Origin: Ramlibacter aurantiacus
GTDB taxonomy: Bacteria; Pseudomonadota; Gammaproteobacteria; Burkholderiales; Burkholderiaceae_C
Reading direction: 5' to 3'
DNA: 64,000 bases
NCBI RefSeq assembly: GCF_016722895.1
Contig: NZ_JAEQNA010000001.1
Location: forward strand, 806,001-870,000
Numbering within the stretch: the first letter of the stretch is position 1; every line of letters starts with the position of its first letter. Positions 16,326 through 24,397 of the stretch are shown here, piece after piece. The notes beneath the pieces are model-generated. The model worked only from the letters and a program-made list of their open reading frames with translations, did not search any database and was not told the DNA's origin. The translations under genes and the position numbers were made by a program.

Positions 16326-19300
16326 ATGGACCTTCCCAAGCTCACTCCCGGCAAGCGCTTCACCCTGCCCCGTCCCATCGGTTCGGCCGATGCCCTGCTG
16401 CTGGCCCGGCTGTCCGAGCGCGAAAAGGCCGCGGGCCGCCGGGTGGCCGTCGTCACCGGCGAAGCGACCGACGCCCAGCGCCTGCTCGACGAGATGGCCT
16501 TCTTCGCGCCGGATCTGCGCTGCTGCCTCTTCCCGGATTGGGAGACGCTCCCCTACGACACGTTCTCGCCCCACCAGGACCTGATCAGCGAACGGCTGGC
16601 CACGCTCTGGCGCATCTCCGAAGGCGAGGCCGACGTGGTGGTCGTGCCGGCCACCACCGCGCTGTACCGCCTAGCGCCGCCCTCCTTCCTGGCCGGCTAC
16701 ACCTTCCACTTCGCGGTGCGGCAGAAGCTGGAAGAAGCCAAGCTCAAGGCGCAGCTCACGCTGGCCGGCTACAGCCACGTCACGCAGGTGGTGGGGCCTG
16801 GCGAGTACGCGGTGCGCGGCGGTCTGATCGACCTGTTCCCCATGGGATCGCCGGTGCCCTATCGGGTCGACCTGTTCGACGACGAGATCGACTCCATCCG
16901 CACCTTCGACCCCGACACCCAGCGCAGCCTGTACCCCGTGCCCGAGGTGCGCCTGCTGCCCGGCCGCGAGTTCCCGATGGACGATGCCGCGCGGGCGCGC
17001 TTTCGCAGCCGCTGGCGCGAACTGCTCGAAGGTGATCCGACCAAGAGCCGCATCTACAAGGACATCGGCAACGGCGTCGCCACCGCCGGCATCGAGTACT
17101 ACCTGCCCCTGTTCTTCGAGGACACGGCCACGGTGTTCGACTACCTGGGTGAGTCGGCCACGATGGTGCTGCACGGCGACCTGGAGCCTTCGTTCCAGCG
17201 TTTCTGGCAGGACACGCGCGACCGCTACCGGTTGATGCAGGGCGATCCGGAGCGGCCGGTGCTGCCGCCCGAATCGCTGTTCCTGTCGTCCGAGCAGTTC
17301 TACTCGCGCGCCAACGACTATCCGCAGCTGGGCCTGAAGGCCGGATCACGGGCCGAGGGCGACCTCACCGCGCACCCGGAGTTCGCCCCGCTTCCCGACC
17401 TCTCCGTGGCCCGTGGCGCCGAGGAGCCGCTGGCCCGGCTCAAGCAGCACCTGCAGGCCGGCCGTCACCGCGTGCTGGTGCTGGCCGAATCCGATGGCCG
17501 CCGCGAGAGCCTGCTGGACTTCCTGCGCGCCAGCCAGGTCTCGCCGCCCGCCTTCGACTCGCTGGCGGAGTTCGAGGCCAGCGACGAGCCGCTGGGCATC
17601 GCCACCGCGCCTCTCACGCAGGGCTTCGGCTGGACCGAGCCGGCGATCGACTTCGTCACCGAGACCGAGCTTTTCGCCGCTGGCGCCACCGTGCGCAGGC
17701 GCCGCAAGCAGGAACAGGTGAGCGACGTCGAGGCGTTGATCAAGGACCTGTCCGAGCTGAATATCGGTGACCCGGTGGTGCATGCGCAGCACGGCATCGG
17801 CCGCTACCGCGGCCTGATCCACATGGACCTGGGCCAGGGCAACACCGAGATGCTGCACCTGGAGTACGCCGACAAGGCCACGCTCTACGTGCCGGTGAGC
17901 CAGTTGCACCAGATCAGCCGCTACACCGGCGTCTCGGCCGACGAGGCCCCGCTGCACAAGCTGGGCTCGGGCCAGTGGGACAAGGCCCGGCGCAAGGCCG
18001 CCGAGCAGGTGCGCGACACCGCGGCCGAGTTGCTCAACATCTACGCCCGCCGCGCCGCCCGCGAAGGCCACGCCTTCCGCTTCTCGGCGCAAGACTACGA
18101 GGCCTTCGCCAACGACTTCGGCTTCGAGGAAACCGCCGACCAGAACGCCGCCATCCACGCCGTGATCCAGGACATGGTGTCGCCCCAGCCCATGGATCGC
18201 CTGGTCTGCGGCGACGTGGGCTTCGGCAAGACCGAGGTCGCCCTGCGCGCCGCCTTCGTGGCCGTCACCGGCGGCAAGCAGGTGGCCTTCCTCGCGCCCA
18301 CCACGCTGCTGGCCGAACAGCACTACCAGACCCTGGTGGATCGTTTTTCGAAATGGCCGGTGAAGATCGCCGAGATGAGCCGCTTCCGATCGCAGAAGGA
18401 GATCACCGCGGCGGCCAAGGGCCTGGCCGATGGCAGCGTGGACATCGTGGTGGGCACGCACAAGCTCTTGTCCGGGTCCATCAAGTTCAAGAACCTGGGC
18501 CTTCTCATCATCGACGAGGAGCACCGCTTCGGCGTGCGCCACAAGGAGCAGATGAAGGCGCTGCGCGCCGAGGTGGACGTGCTCACCCTCACCGCCACGC
18601 CCATTCCGCGCACGCTGGGCATGGCGCTCGAAGGCCTGCGCGACCTGTCGGTGATCGCCACCGCGCCGCAGCGGCGCCTGGCCATCAAGACCTTCGTGCG
18701 CAGCGAGAGCAACGGCATCATCCGCGAGGCCGTGCTGCGCGAGCTCAAGCGAGGCGGCCAGGTCTACTTCCTGCACAACGAGGTCGAGACCATCGCGAAC
18801 CGGCGCGAGCGCCTGCAGCAGTTGCTGCCCGAGGCGCGCATTGCGGTGGCACACGGCCAGATGCCCGAGCGTGAGCTGGAACGCGTGATGCGCGACTTCG
18901 TGGCCCAGCGCTTCAACGTGCTGCTGTGCTCCACCATCATCGAGACCGGCATCGACGTGCCCACGGCCAACACCATCGTGATGAGCCGCGCCGACAAGTT
19001 CGGCCTGGCGCAGTTGCACCAGTTGCGCGGCCGCGTGGGCCGCAGCCATCACCAGGCCTACGCCTACCTGCTGGTGCCCGACGTGGAAAGCCTCACCAAG
19101 CAGGCCGCGCAGCGACTCGACGCGATCCAGCAGATGGAGGAACTCGGCTCGGGCTTCTACCTGGCCATGCACGACCTGGAGATCCGCGGCGCGGGCGAGG
19201 TGCTGGGCGAAAACCAGAGCGGCAACATGCTGGAGGTGGGCTTCCAGCTTTACAACGAGATGCTGGCCGAGGCGGTGCGCAGCCTCAAGGCCGGGAAAGA

Positions 19301-19790
19301 GCCCGACCTGCTCGCGCCGCTGTCGGTCACCACCGAGATCAACCTGCACGCACCCGCCCTGCTGCCCGAGGACTACTGCGGCGACGTGCACCTGCGCCTG
19401 TCGTTCTACAAGAAGCTCGCCACGGCCAGGACGCCCGACCAGATCGACGGCCTGCTCGAAGAGATCGTCGACCGCTTCGGCAAGCTGCCACCGCAAGCGC
19501 AGAACCTGATCGACGTGCACCGGCTGCGCGTGCTGGCGCGACCTTACGGCGTGGTCAAGGTGGACGCGGCCCCCGGCGTGATCCACATCACCTTCAAGCC
19601 CAACCCGCCGGTGGACCCGCTGCGCATCATCGAGCTGGTGCAGAAGAACCGGCACATCAAGCTGGCCGGCAACGAGAAGCTGCGCATCGAGAAGGAACTC
19701 AAGGAGCCGCGCGAGCGGGTGCAGATGGTGCGTGACGTGCTGCGCTCGCTGGGGCAGCCGAAGGTGGCGGAACCGGAAGCCACCGCCTGA
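16326..19790 (+). CDS. mfd: Transcription-repair coupling factor Mfd
   Basis: Mfd removes RNA polymerase stalled at DNA damage and recruits the UvrAB machinery. The 1154-aa product shows the UvrB-like N-terminal module (starting MDLPKLTPGKRF, with LFPDWETLPYDTFSPHQDL), the RNA polymerase interaction domain (GDPVVHAQHGIGRYRGL), the RecG-like helicase with Walker A GDVGFGKTEVAL, the DEEHRFG box, TATPIPRTL and QLRGRVGR, and the C-terminal TRCF domain. The start is the ATG at 16326; the frame is open much further upstream, but that part is antisense to ispD and ispF. A long open frame on the opposite strand is a high-GC shadow. Confidence 0.97.
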   Translation: MDLPKLTPGKRFTLPRPIGSADALLLARLSEREKAAGRRVAVVTGEATDAQRLLDEMAFFAPDLRCCLFPDWETLPYDTFSPHQDLISERLATLWRISEGEADVVVVPATTALYRLAPPSFLAGYTFHFAVRQKLEEAKLKAQLTLAGYSHVTQVVGPGEYAVRGGLIDLFPMGSPVPYRVDLFDDEIDSIRTFDPDTQRSLYPVPEVRLLPGREFPMDDAARARFRSRWRELLEGDPTKSRIYKDIGNGVATAGIEYYLPLFFEDTATVFDYLGESATMVLHGDLEPSFQRFWQDTRDRYRLMQGDPERPVLPPESLFLSSEQFYSRANDYPQLGLKAGSRAEGDLTAHPEFAPLPDLSVARGAEEPLARLKQHLQAGRHRVLVLAESDGRRESLLDFLRASQVSPPAFDSLAEFEASDEPLGIATAPLTQGFGWTEPAIDFVTETELFAAGATVRRRRKQEQVSDVEALIKDLSELNIGDPVVHAQHGIGRYRGLIHMDLGQGNTEMLHLEYADKATLYVPVSQLHQISRYTGVSADEAPLHKLGSGQWDKARRKAAEQVRDTAAELLNIYARRAAREGHAFRFSAQDYEAFANDFGFEETADQNAAIHAVIQDMVSPQPMDRLVCGDVGFGKTEVALRAAFVAVTGGKQVAFLAPTTLLAEQHYQTLVDRFSKWPVKIAEMSRFRSQKEITAAAKGLADGSVDIVVGTHKLLSGSIKFKNLGLLIIDEEHRFGVRHKEQMKALRAEVDVLTLTATPIPRTLGMALEGLRDLSVIATAPQRRLAIKTFVRSESNGIIREAVLRELKRGGQVYFLHNEVETIANRRERLQQLLPEARIAVAHGQMPERELERVMRDFVAQRFNVLLCSTIIETGIDVPTANTIVMSRADKFGLAQLHQLRGRVGRSHHQAYAYLLVPDVESLTKQAAQRLDAIQQMEELGSGFYLAMHDLEIRGAGEVLGENQSGNMLEVGFQLYNEMLAEAVRSLKAGKEPDLLAPLSVTTEINLHAPALLPEDYCGDVHLRLSFYKKLATARTPDQIDGLLEEIVDRFGKLPPQAQNLIDVHRLRVLARPYGVVKVDAAPGVIHITFKPNPPVDPLRIIELVQKNRHIKLAGNEKLRIEKELKEPRERVQMVRDVLRSLGQPKVAEPEATA

Positions 19791-19971
19791 TCAGGGGGCT
19801 GGCCAGCACGGGCATTCAAGGCGCATCTCAGTTGAGGGTGTACGCGTCGAAAGGCGCCGGCGCCGGCACCACCGCGTTAGCGCGCGCCGCCAAGTATGGC
19901 GCCATCCTCGAACCCGAGCCGTATCGCGAGAGCCTCTGGTTGATGAGCCCCATCCCGGTTCGCTGGAAGCT

Positions 19972-20814
19972 TCATTCGTCCATCAGGGATGACGCGGCGG
20001 TCGCGGCCGGTGCGGCATCAGGAGCGAAGTTGGCCGTGAAAGTGTGTTGGGCCAACTGCTGCATATCGGGTTGCGGCGCGAGCGATCCGAGGTGGTGGCG
20101 AGCGTGTTCCCATCGCGCCTTCCCGCTCTCGTCCAACGGACCGCAGCGCTGGATATGGTCGATCACCAACTTATCGAGCAAACCCACCGCAATCGGATTG
20201 TTGGAAGTCTGGGGGGTCGCAGCAGCCTTGAGCTCATGGGGCGACCTGTCGGGTGCAGAAAGCGCCGCCAGCTTCTCCGGTGTGCAATGAAAACGCACCG
20301 CCTTCCTGGGAGTCTTTGGCGGCATGCGGCCAGGCGATTTCGCGGGTGATCTCACCGCCGGCGACTGGGATACCGAAGCGGGTGCCACGTGCGGTTGAGC
20401 CGCCCCTTTCGAGTCGACGGGCCGCCTCGCAACCCGACCGCTCTTGACATACTCCTCGAGGGCCGGCTCCTTCAGGAGACCGGCGTACCCGGCTGCCTCT
20501 GCTGCCACCAGGCGCTGAACGATCCTGACCGGCACTTCACCGCTCAGAATCCCGACCACCCGGTCGCGCAATGCTGGCGCCTCGATGCTGTCCAGGATTC
20601 CCACCTGCCGCAAGCTCGTCCCCAAGGCTCCCTGGAACTCATGCTTTGCATTGCTGGCCGCCTCGGCTGCCCGGCCGGACTGCACGAGACGAGCCTGCCC
20701 CCTTCTGCAGCAACCAGGCGATTGACAAGCCAGGACCAGCGACGGGTTGGTTGAAGGAGTGATGCCGTATGCCGAAGCAAACTGCTGCATGGGATGGGGG
20801 GACGAAGCTTGCAT
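19972..20814 (-). CDS. Unknown protein, paralogue of the 21617-22669 gene
   Basis: I do not recognise this family. The 280-aa product has no signal peptide or membrane helix. Its first ~115 residues align with the product of 21617-22669: both begin MQ(A/V)SS, share MQQFASAYGIT, then RLVQ(S/A)G, an (A/S)...AHEFQ-like helix, SLR(Q/E)VG and VQRLV(A/D)AE...YAGL. The C-terminal parts differ, here with PPKTPRKAVRFHCTPEKLAA and a helical end containing ARWEHARHHLGSLAPQPDMQ. The N-terminus is Ser-rich and looks disordered. I use the ATG at 20814, which lines up with that of the paralogue. A conserved upstream element lies 56 bases before it. Confidence 0.7.
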   Translation of the reverse strand: MQASSPHPMQQFASAYGITPSTNPSLVLACQSPGCCRRGQARLVQSGRAAEAASNAKHEFQGALGTSLRQVGILDSIEAPALRDRVVGILSGEVPVRIVQRLVAAEAAGYAGLLKEPALEEYVKSGRVARRPVDSKGAAQPHVAPASVSQSPAVRSPAKSPGRMPPKTPRKAVRFHCTPEKLAALSAPDRSPHELKAAATPQTSNNPIAVGLLDKLVIDHIQRCGPLDESGKARWEHARHHLGSLAPQPDMQQLAQHTFTANFAPDAAPAATAASSLMDE

Positions 20815-20869
20815 GAGCGCTTTCAATCGAAGGTGAACGGGGCCACCAACTGAAGAGCCGGGCCGGGCG

Positions 20870-20898
20870 CTTCGTAACCCTGCCTTCTAGAAAGTTTC
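20870..20898 (-). promoter_or_regulatory. Upstream element GAAACTTT-N10-GGGTTACGAAG (copy 1)
   Basis: Read on the minus strand, GAAACTTT is followed after 10 bases by GGGTTACGAAG, then five bases later by GGCCCGGC. The same words at the same spacings occur before the paralogue (22724-22752), while the bases between and below them differ. The layout (two boxes, ~15-base spacer, ~55 bases before the start) suggests a promoter for an alternative (ECF-like) sigma factor. The factor itself is not in the window. Confidence 0.5.
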
Positions 20899-20942
20899 GT
20901 GCTGCTGTTCACGGCACCCGGACGCACGGGTGGGCGACCTGA

Positions 20943-21134
20943 TGGAAGATCGTCAACCGCTTTGGTCAAGACTGCACGCAAGGTGTGCCCGTGAACTTGC
21001 TGCGCCAGGGGGTCCGTGAAGAGGCCGCCGCCTGGGCTGTCGCCAACAAGACCGGTGGGCCGGTTCTTCGACCGGCGTCCTACTTCATCCAGGCGCTGCC
21101 GCGGGCGGAGCCCAAGGCAGCCAACCCGGCGTAG
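20943..21134 (+). pseudogene. Coding-like remnant with no clear start
   Basis: This frame is open from 20943 to the TAG at 21132-21134 and has almost exclusively G or C in the third codon position, like real genes here. It reads, for example, LRQGVREEAAAWAVANKTG and later YFIQALPRAEPKAANPA. GTG codons at 20985 and 20991 could start a ~47-aa peptide, but no ribosome-binding site is evident, and the frame closes just upstream. It is most likely the 3' end of a decayed gene. A genuine short gene is less likely. No family recognised. Confidence 0.3.
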
Positions 21135-21161
21135 CATGCGGCCGTTCTACCCGGAGGCCCC

Positions 21162-21614
21162 ATGCCCCAGACCCTGCGGTTTTCCATCGTCATCGAAGCC
21201 CCACGCCGGCGGGTGTGGCGCGCCATGCTGGCCCCCGACTCCTACCGTGAATGGACGCGCGCCTTCTGCGAAGGCTCGTACTACGAAGGCTCCTGGGAAC
21301 AGGGCCGCACCATCCGCTTCCTCGATCCGAACGGCAACGGCGTGGTCTCCGAGATCGCCGAACATCGAACGTTCGAGCGCATCGCCATCCGGCACCTGGG
21401 CGGCGTGGCGGCAGGCGTGGACGACACCGAAAGCGAAGCCGTCCGCGACTGGGCCGGCGCCTTCGAGACCTATGACTTCACCGATGAGGGTGCCGGCACC
21501 CGGGTGAGCATCACCACCGACGTGCCGGCCAAGTACGAAGAGATGATGCAGCGCCTGTGGCCGGCCGCCCTGGCGCGGCTCAAGGCGTTGTGCGAGGCGC
21601 CGGCTTCTACCTGA
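21162..21614 (+). CDS. SRPBCC (AHSA1-like) domain protein
   Basis: The 150-aa product has the SRPBCC/START-like lipid-pocket fold of the AHSA1 type: FSIVIEAPRRRVWRAMLAPD, then YREWTRAF, EGSWEQGRTIRFLDPNGNG, and a final helix beginning KYEEMMQRLWPAALARLKAL. Such proteins bind small hydrophobic ligands; the ligand is unknown. CGGAGG seven bases before the ATG supports the start. It stands alone between two unknown paralogues on the opposite strand. Confidence 0.85.
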   Translation: MPQTLRFSIVIEAPRRRVWRAMLAPDSYREWTRAFCEGSYYEGSWEQGRTIRFLDPNGNGVVSEIAEHRTFERIAIRHLGGVAAGVDDTESEAVRDWAGAFETYDFTDEGAGTRVSITTDVPAKYEEMMQRLWPAALARLKALCEAPAST

Positions 21615-21616
21615 AG

Positions 21617-22669
21617 TCAGCCCCGCGAGCCGCTGCCGAAATGAAGCTGGAAGAGGTGATAGACCTGCGCCGAATCTTCCAGCGCAGCTTCCGGGGTCAT
21701 CGCAAGTTGCCGGACTGCCACGTCCAACTTGGATGTGCGCTGCTCAGGACTGAGCGTGTCCAGCGCCCCCACCCGGTGTTCCACCAGGCTGAGAAAGCTG
21801 CTGACCGCGGCTTGCTTCGCTCGGTTGGCCTGCAGTGCTGAGTGCCGTCCCCTGTAACCCGCTTCAAGCTCGGCCCTGGCCGGCGTGATATCCGGCTTGC
21901 CTGCGGCCTGCTTGCCGTCGCGAGGAGCGAATGCCGGAGTCTTCGCGGAGCCGGGCGCGGCGGATGCTGCGGCAGCTGCCGCTCGAGGCGGCGTATGGAC
22001 GACGACCGGGGGGTCCTTGAGCGCGTCCAGCTTCGCGATGTCGGGTGAGTGGATGCGGACCGGACCTGAGTCGCTTGCAACTGCCGCACGCGATAAATGG
22101 GGTGCGCCGGGTGTCGCCTGCCGAGGCCCGTCCGCCAGCGTACGCGTCACCATCTGGGTCGGTAACCTCGCAGCAGCGGCAGCTGGCGATTTCGCGTTGG
22201 AGGCCGGTTGCGCCAGGCACACGTCTTTGGAATCGCGGGCCCTCTCGAGGGCGGGAACCGGAGCCTCGACGTTCACGGGCACCGGCAGTCGTCCGTCCGA
22301 CAGATATCTTGCGAGCGACCACATTTCGGTGAGTCCGGCGTAGTTTGTCTTCTCGGCGTCGACCAGGCGCTGCACGAGAACGACGGGCACCTCACGGTTC
22401 TTCAAAGGCTGGACCACCCGTTCGACCAAAGCCGGGGTTTGGATCGTGTCCCGCCGTCCGACCTCACGCAGGCTGTTCCACAACTCTTTCTGGAATTCAT
22501 GCGCCGCATCGGCGGCACCGCGAGCCTGGCCGGCCTGGACGAGACGCGGCCCCCCTTTGCTGAAGCAACCCGACGGCTGCCGAGACAAGACCAGCGAACC
22601 GCTGGTTGCGGAGGTGATGCCGTATGCAGACGCGAATTGCTGCATGGGAGGGAGGGACGAAACTTGCAT
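21617..22669 (-). CDS. Unknown protein, paralogue of the 19972-20814 gene
   Basis: This is a 350-aa product of unrecognised family. Residues 1-115 align with the product of 19972-20814 (MQVSSLPPMQQFASAYGIT versus MQASSPHPMQQFASAYGIT; later HEFQKELWNSLREVG and VQRLVDAEKTNYAGL). The middle (about 120-260) is low-complexity Ala/Pro/Lys-rich and probably disordered. The end is helical (SSFLSLVEHRVGALDTL). There is no signal peptide or membrane segment. The ATG at 22669 matches the start of the paralogue. Ser-rich disordered N-termini can be secretion signals of type III effectors, but no secretion apparatus is in the window, so this is only a hypothesis. Confidence 0.7.
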   Translation of the reverse strand: MQVSSLPPMQQFASAYGITSATSGSLVLSRQPSGCFSKGGPRLVQAGQARGAADAAHEFQKELWNSLREVGRRDTIQTPALVERVVQPLKNREVPVVLVQRLVDAEKTNYAGLTEMWSLARYLSDGRLPVPVNVEAPVPALERARDSKDVCLAQPASNAKSPAAAAARLPTQMVTRTLADGPRQATPGAPHLSRAAVASDSGPVRIHSPDIAKLDALKDPPVVVHTPPRAAAAAASAAPGSAKTPAFAPRDGKQAAGKPDITPARAELEAGYRGRHSALQANRAKQAAVSSFLSLVEHRVGALDTLSPEQRTSKLDVAVRQLAMTPEAALEDSAQVYHLFQLHFGSGSRG

Positions 22670-22723
22670 AAAGCCTGGCTTGTACGGTGATGGAAACGCC
22701 GGACCGGAGGGCCGGGCCGGCCA

Positions 22724-22752
22724 CTTCGTAACCCGCATCGCCACAAAGTTTC
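22724..22752 (-). promoter_or_regulatory. Upstream element GAAACTTT-N10-GGGTTACGAAG (copy 2)
   Basis: This is the second copy of the element described at 20870-20898, with identical boxes and spacing, again followed five bases later by GGCCCGGC and placed 55 bases before its gene. The spacer bases (gtggcgatgc here, ctagaaggca there) are unrelated, which argues that the boxes are held by selection. Confidence 0.5.
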
Positions 22753-22818
22753 AGCCTGCCCGTCGACCGGTCCGGCCTTCACCGGACCGGTCAGCCTGGC
22801 GAGGGAGAATCACCCTCC

Positions 22819-23541
22819 ATGAGCACCCAAGACCCCCGCACGTTCAGCCCCGGCCTCGTGGTCCGTGGCTTCACGCCGCCGCTGTCGCTGCGCGACTTCG
22901 GCCTCATCGCCTTCGACATGGACTCCACCCTCATCAACATCGAGTGCGTGGACGAGATCGCCGATGCGGCCGGCCGCAAAGCCGAAGTGGCGGCCATCAC
23001 CGAAGCGGCCATGCGCGGCGAAATCGCCGACTTCAAGGACAGCCTGCGCCGGCGCGTGGCGCTGCTGAAGGGCGTGCAGGAGGAGCACCTGCACCACGTG
23101 TTCACCCAGCGCCTGCAGCTCAACCCCGGCGCCACCGCGCTGGTGGACGCCTGCAAGGCCGCCGGCCTGAAGACGCTGCTGGTTTCGGGCGGCTTCACCT
23201 TCTTCACCGACCGCGTGCGCGACCGCCTGGGCATCGACTTCGTCCGCTCCAACGTGCTGGAGATCCAGGACGGCGGACTGACCGGCCGCCTGGTGGACCA
23301 GGACTGGGGCGACATCTGCGACGGCGCCGAGAAGCGCCGCATGCTGCTGGCCACCTGCGAGCAGCTGGGCATTCCGCCGAGCCGGGCCATCGCCGTGGGC
23401 GACGGCGCCAACGACCTGCCCATGATGGGCGCCGCCGGCCTGTCGGTGGCCTACCACGCCAAGCCCAAGGTGCGCGAGCAGGCCATGGTGTCCATCGAAC
23501 AAGGCGGGCTGGACCGGCTGCTGGAGGTGGTGCGCCCCTGA
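22819..23541 (+). CDS. serB: Phosphoserine phosphatase SerB
   Basis: SerB catalyses the last step of serine synthesis. The 240-aa HAD-family product has the catalytic motif FDMDSTLINIECVDEIAD (nucleophile and acid Asp), motif II SGGFTFFTD, and motif III/IV AVGDGANDLPMMGAAGLSV with YHAKPKVREQA. It lacks the ACT-like N-terminal domain of some SerB proteins, as is common in this group. It stands alone, flanked by unknown genes on the opposite strand. Confidence 0.95.
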   Translation: MSTQDPRTFSPGLVVRGFTPPLSLRDFGLIAFDMDSTLINIECVDEIADAAGRKAEVAAITEAAMRGEIADFKDSLRRRVALLKGVQEEHLHHVFTQRLQLNPGATALVDACKAAGLKTLLVSGGFTFFTDRVRDRLGIDFVRSNVLEIQDGGLTGRLVDQDWGDICDGAEKRRMLLATCEQLGIPPSRAIAVGDGANDLPMMGAAGLSVAYHAKPKVREQAMVSIEQGGLDRLLEVVRP

Positions 23542-23618
23542 AGCGGCGGCGCGGGGGGCCGCTGCTGCGGATGCTGCTCTTGGACCCGGTGCGTCACCCC
23601 TGCCTGGCAGGGTGCGCT

Positions 23619-24266
23619 TCACTTCAGGTCGTACCGCTCGAGCAGCCAGGGCACGGATTCGGCGCCCATGAGCCTGAGGTGCCACACCGCCTGGTTCAGG
23701 AGGTTGGGCGAGCTGGGCGCAAGCGGCACCCGCAACTCATCAGGCCGGTGCTGCGCGACGTGGGCGATCAGTTGCTCGAGCAATTCTCTCCTGTGGGTGC
23801 CTTCCTTGAAGACGGACCAGGAGGCGTAGTGGCGGAGCACCTGATCGAGGCTCGCCTGTGTGGCGCGAGGCAGGAACGCCTTGAAGCTGCTCTCCTCCCA
23901 CTCATGGAGTCGCCGGACATCGCGCACGCGGATCCCCGCCGCCGGGTTCGTGCAGTCCAGGTGGCCAAGGATTCGGTCCGCGAGAACGCCGGCACGCGTG
24001 GCGTCATCGCTTACCGAAGGCACCCGCGCCTGCACGCTGAGCTGCAGGGCACTTCGAACCATTTCGTAGGCAAAGGCGCGATGCTCAGTGCGCGAGCGCT
24101 TCTCGCCGGCGCGGTTGCGGGTGTTGACGTGGGCGTTGCGACCGCCCGCGTGCACCCGAAGGTCACCATCATTGGGCGTGACGCCGGAGATCTGGAAGGT
24201 GCCTTGCAAATCCCCGATGGAGCGGGGCAAGGAGGGTGCACCAGCGGTGCTTCGGCAACAGAACAT
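23619..24266 (-). CDS. Hypothetical protein, function unknown
   Basis: No family recognised. The frame is open up to 24368 (GTG). I suggest the ATG at 24266 (MFCCRSTAGAPSLPRS), giving 215 aa, but neither start has a good ribosome-binding site. The product seems soluble and mostly helical in its second half: RVRDVRRLHEWEESSFKAFL, then ELLEQLIAHVAQHRPDELRV, and a C-terminal MGAESVPWLLERYDL. Coding on this strand is supported by the coherent protein and by the lack of a better frame on the other strand. It may belong with the two unknown paralogues upstream, but I see no sequence similarity to them. Confidence 0.5.
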   Translation of the reverse strand: MFCCRSTAGAPSLPRSIGDLQGTFQISGVTPNDGDLRVHAGGRNAHVNTRNRAGEKRSRTEHRAFAYEMVRSALQLSVQARVPSVSDDATRAGVLADRILGHLDCTNPAAGIRVRDVRRLHEWEESSFKAFLPRATQASLDQVLRHYASWSVFKEGTHRRELLEQLIAHVAQHRPDELRVPLAPSSPNLLNQAVWHLRLMGAESVPWLLERYDLK

Positions 24267-24397
24267 GGAAAGGCGTCGGGTGGGTTGAAAGGTGGCAAGC
24301 GGAGCGCGATGGCGGCCGCGGCGCTCATCGGTGACGGCAACCCCGCCGCGGTTCACCGAAATCCGCACTATTGCGTCTCAACGACCCGTCGTGCCCA

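Noticed and set aside
17346..19655. A 769-codon open frame antisense to mfd
   Set aside because: Its translation is His/Gln/Val-rich with no domain, and it exactly mirrors the mfd codon pattern. High GC leaves opposite frames open. The same applies to the long antisense frames over parC (34356-36611), pyrG (53224-54795) and eno/kdsA (54961-56964).
19791..19971. Gene after mfd
   Set aside because: The short plus-strand frames here (for example from 19832) overlap the minus-strand unknown gene and show no domain or ribosome-binding site. I see nothing in this gap.
20823..21137. 104-codon minus-strand frame upstream of the paralogue gene
   Set aside because: It crosses the conserved promoter element, has no protein-like pattern, and is opposite to a more convincing plus-strand coding remnant.
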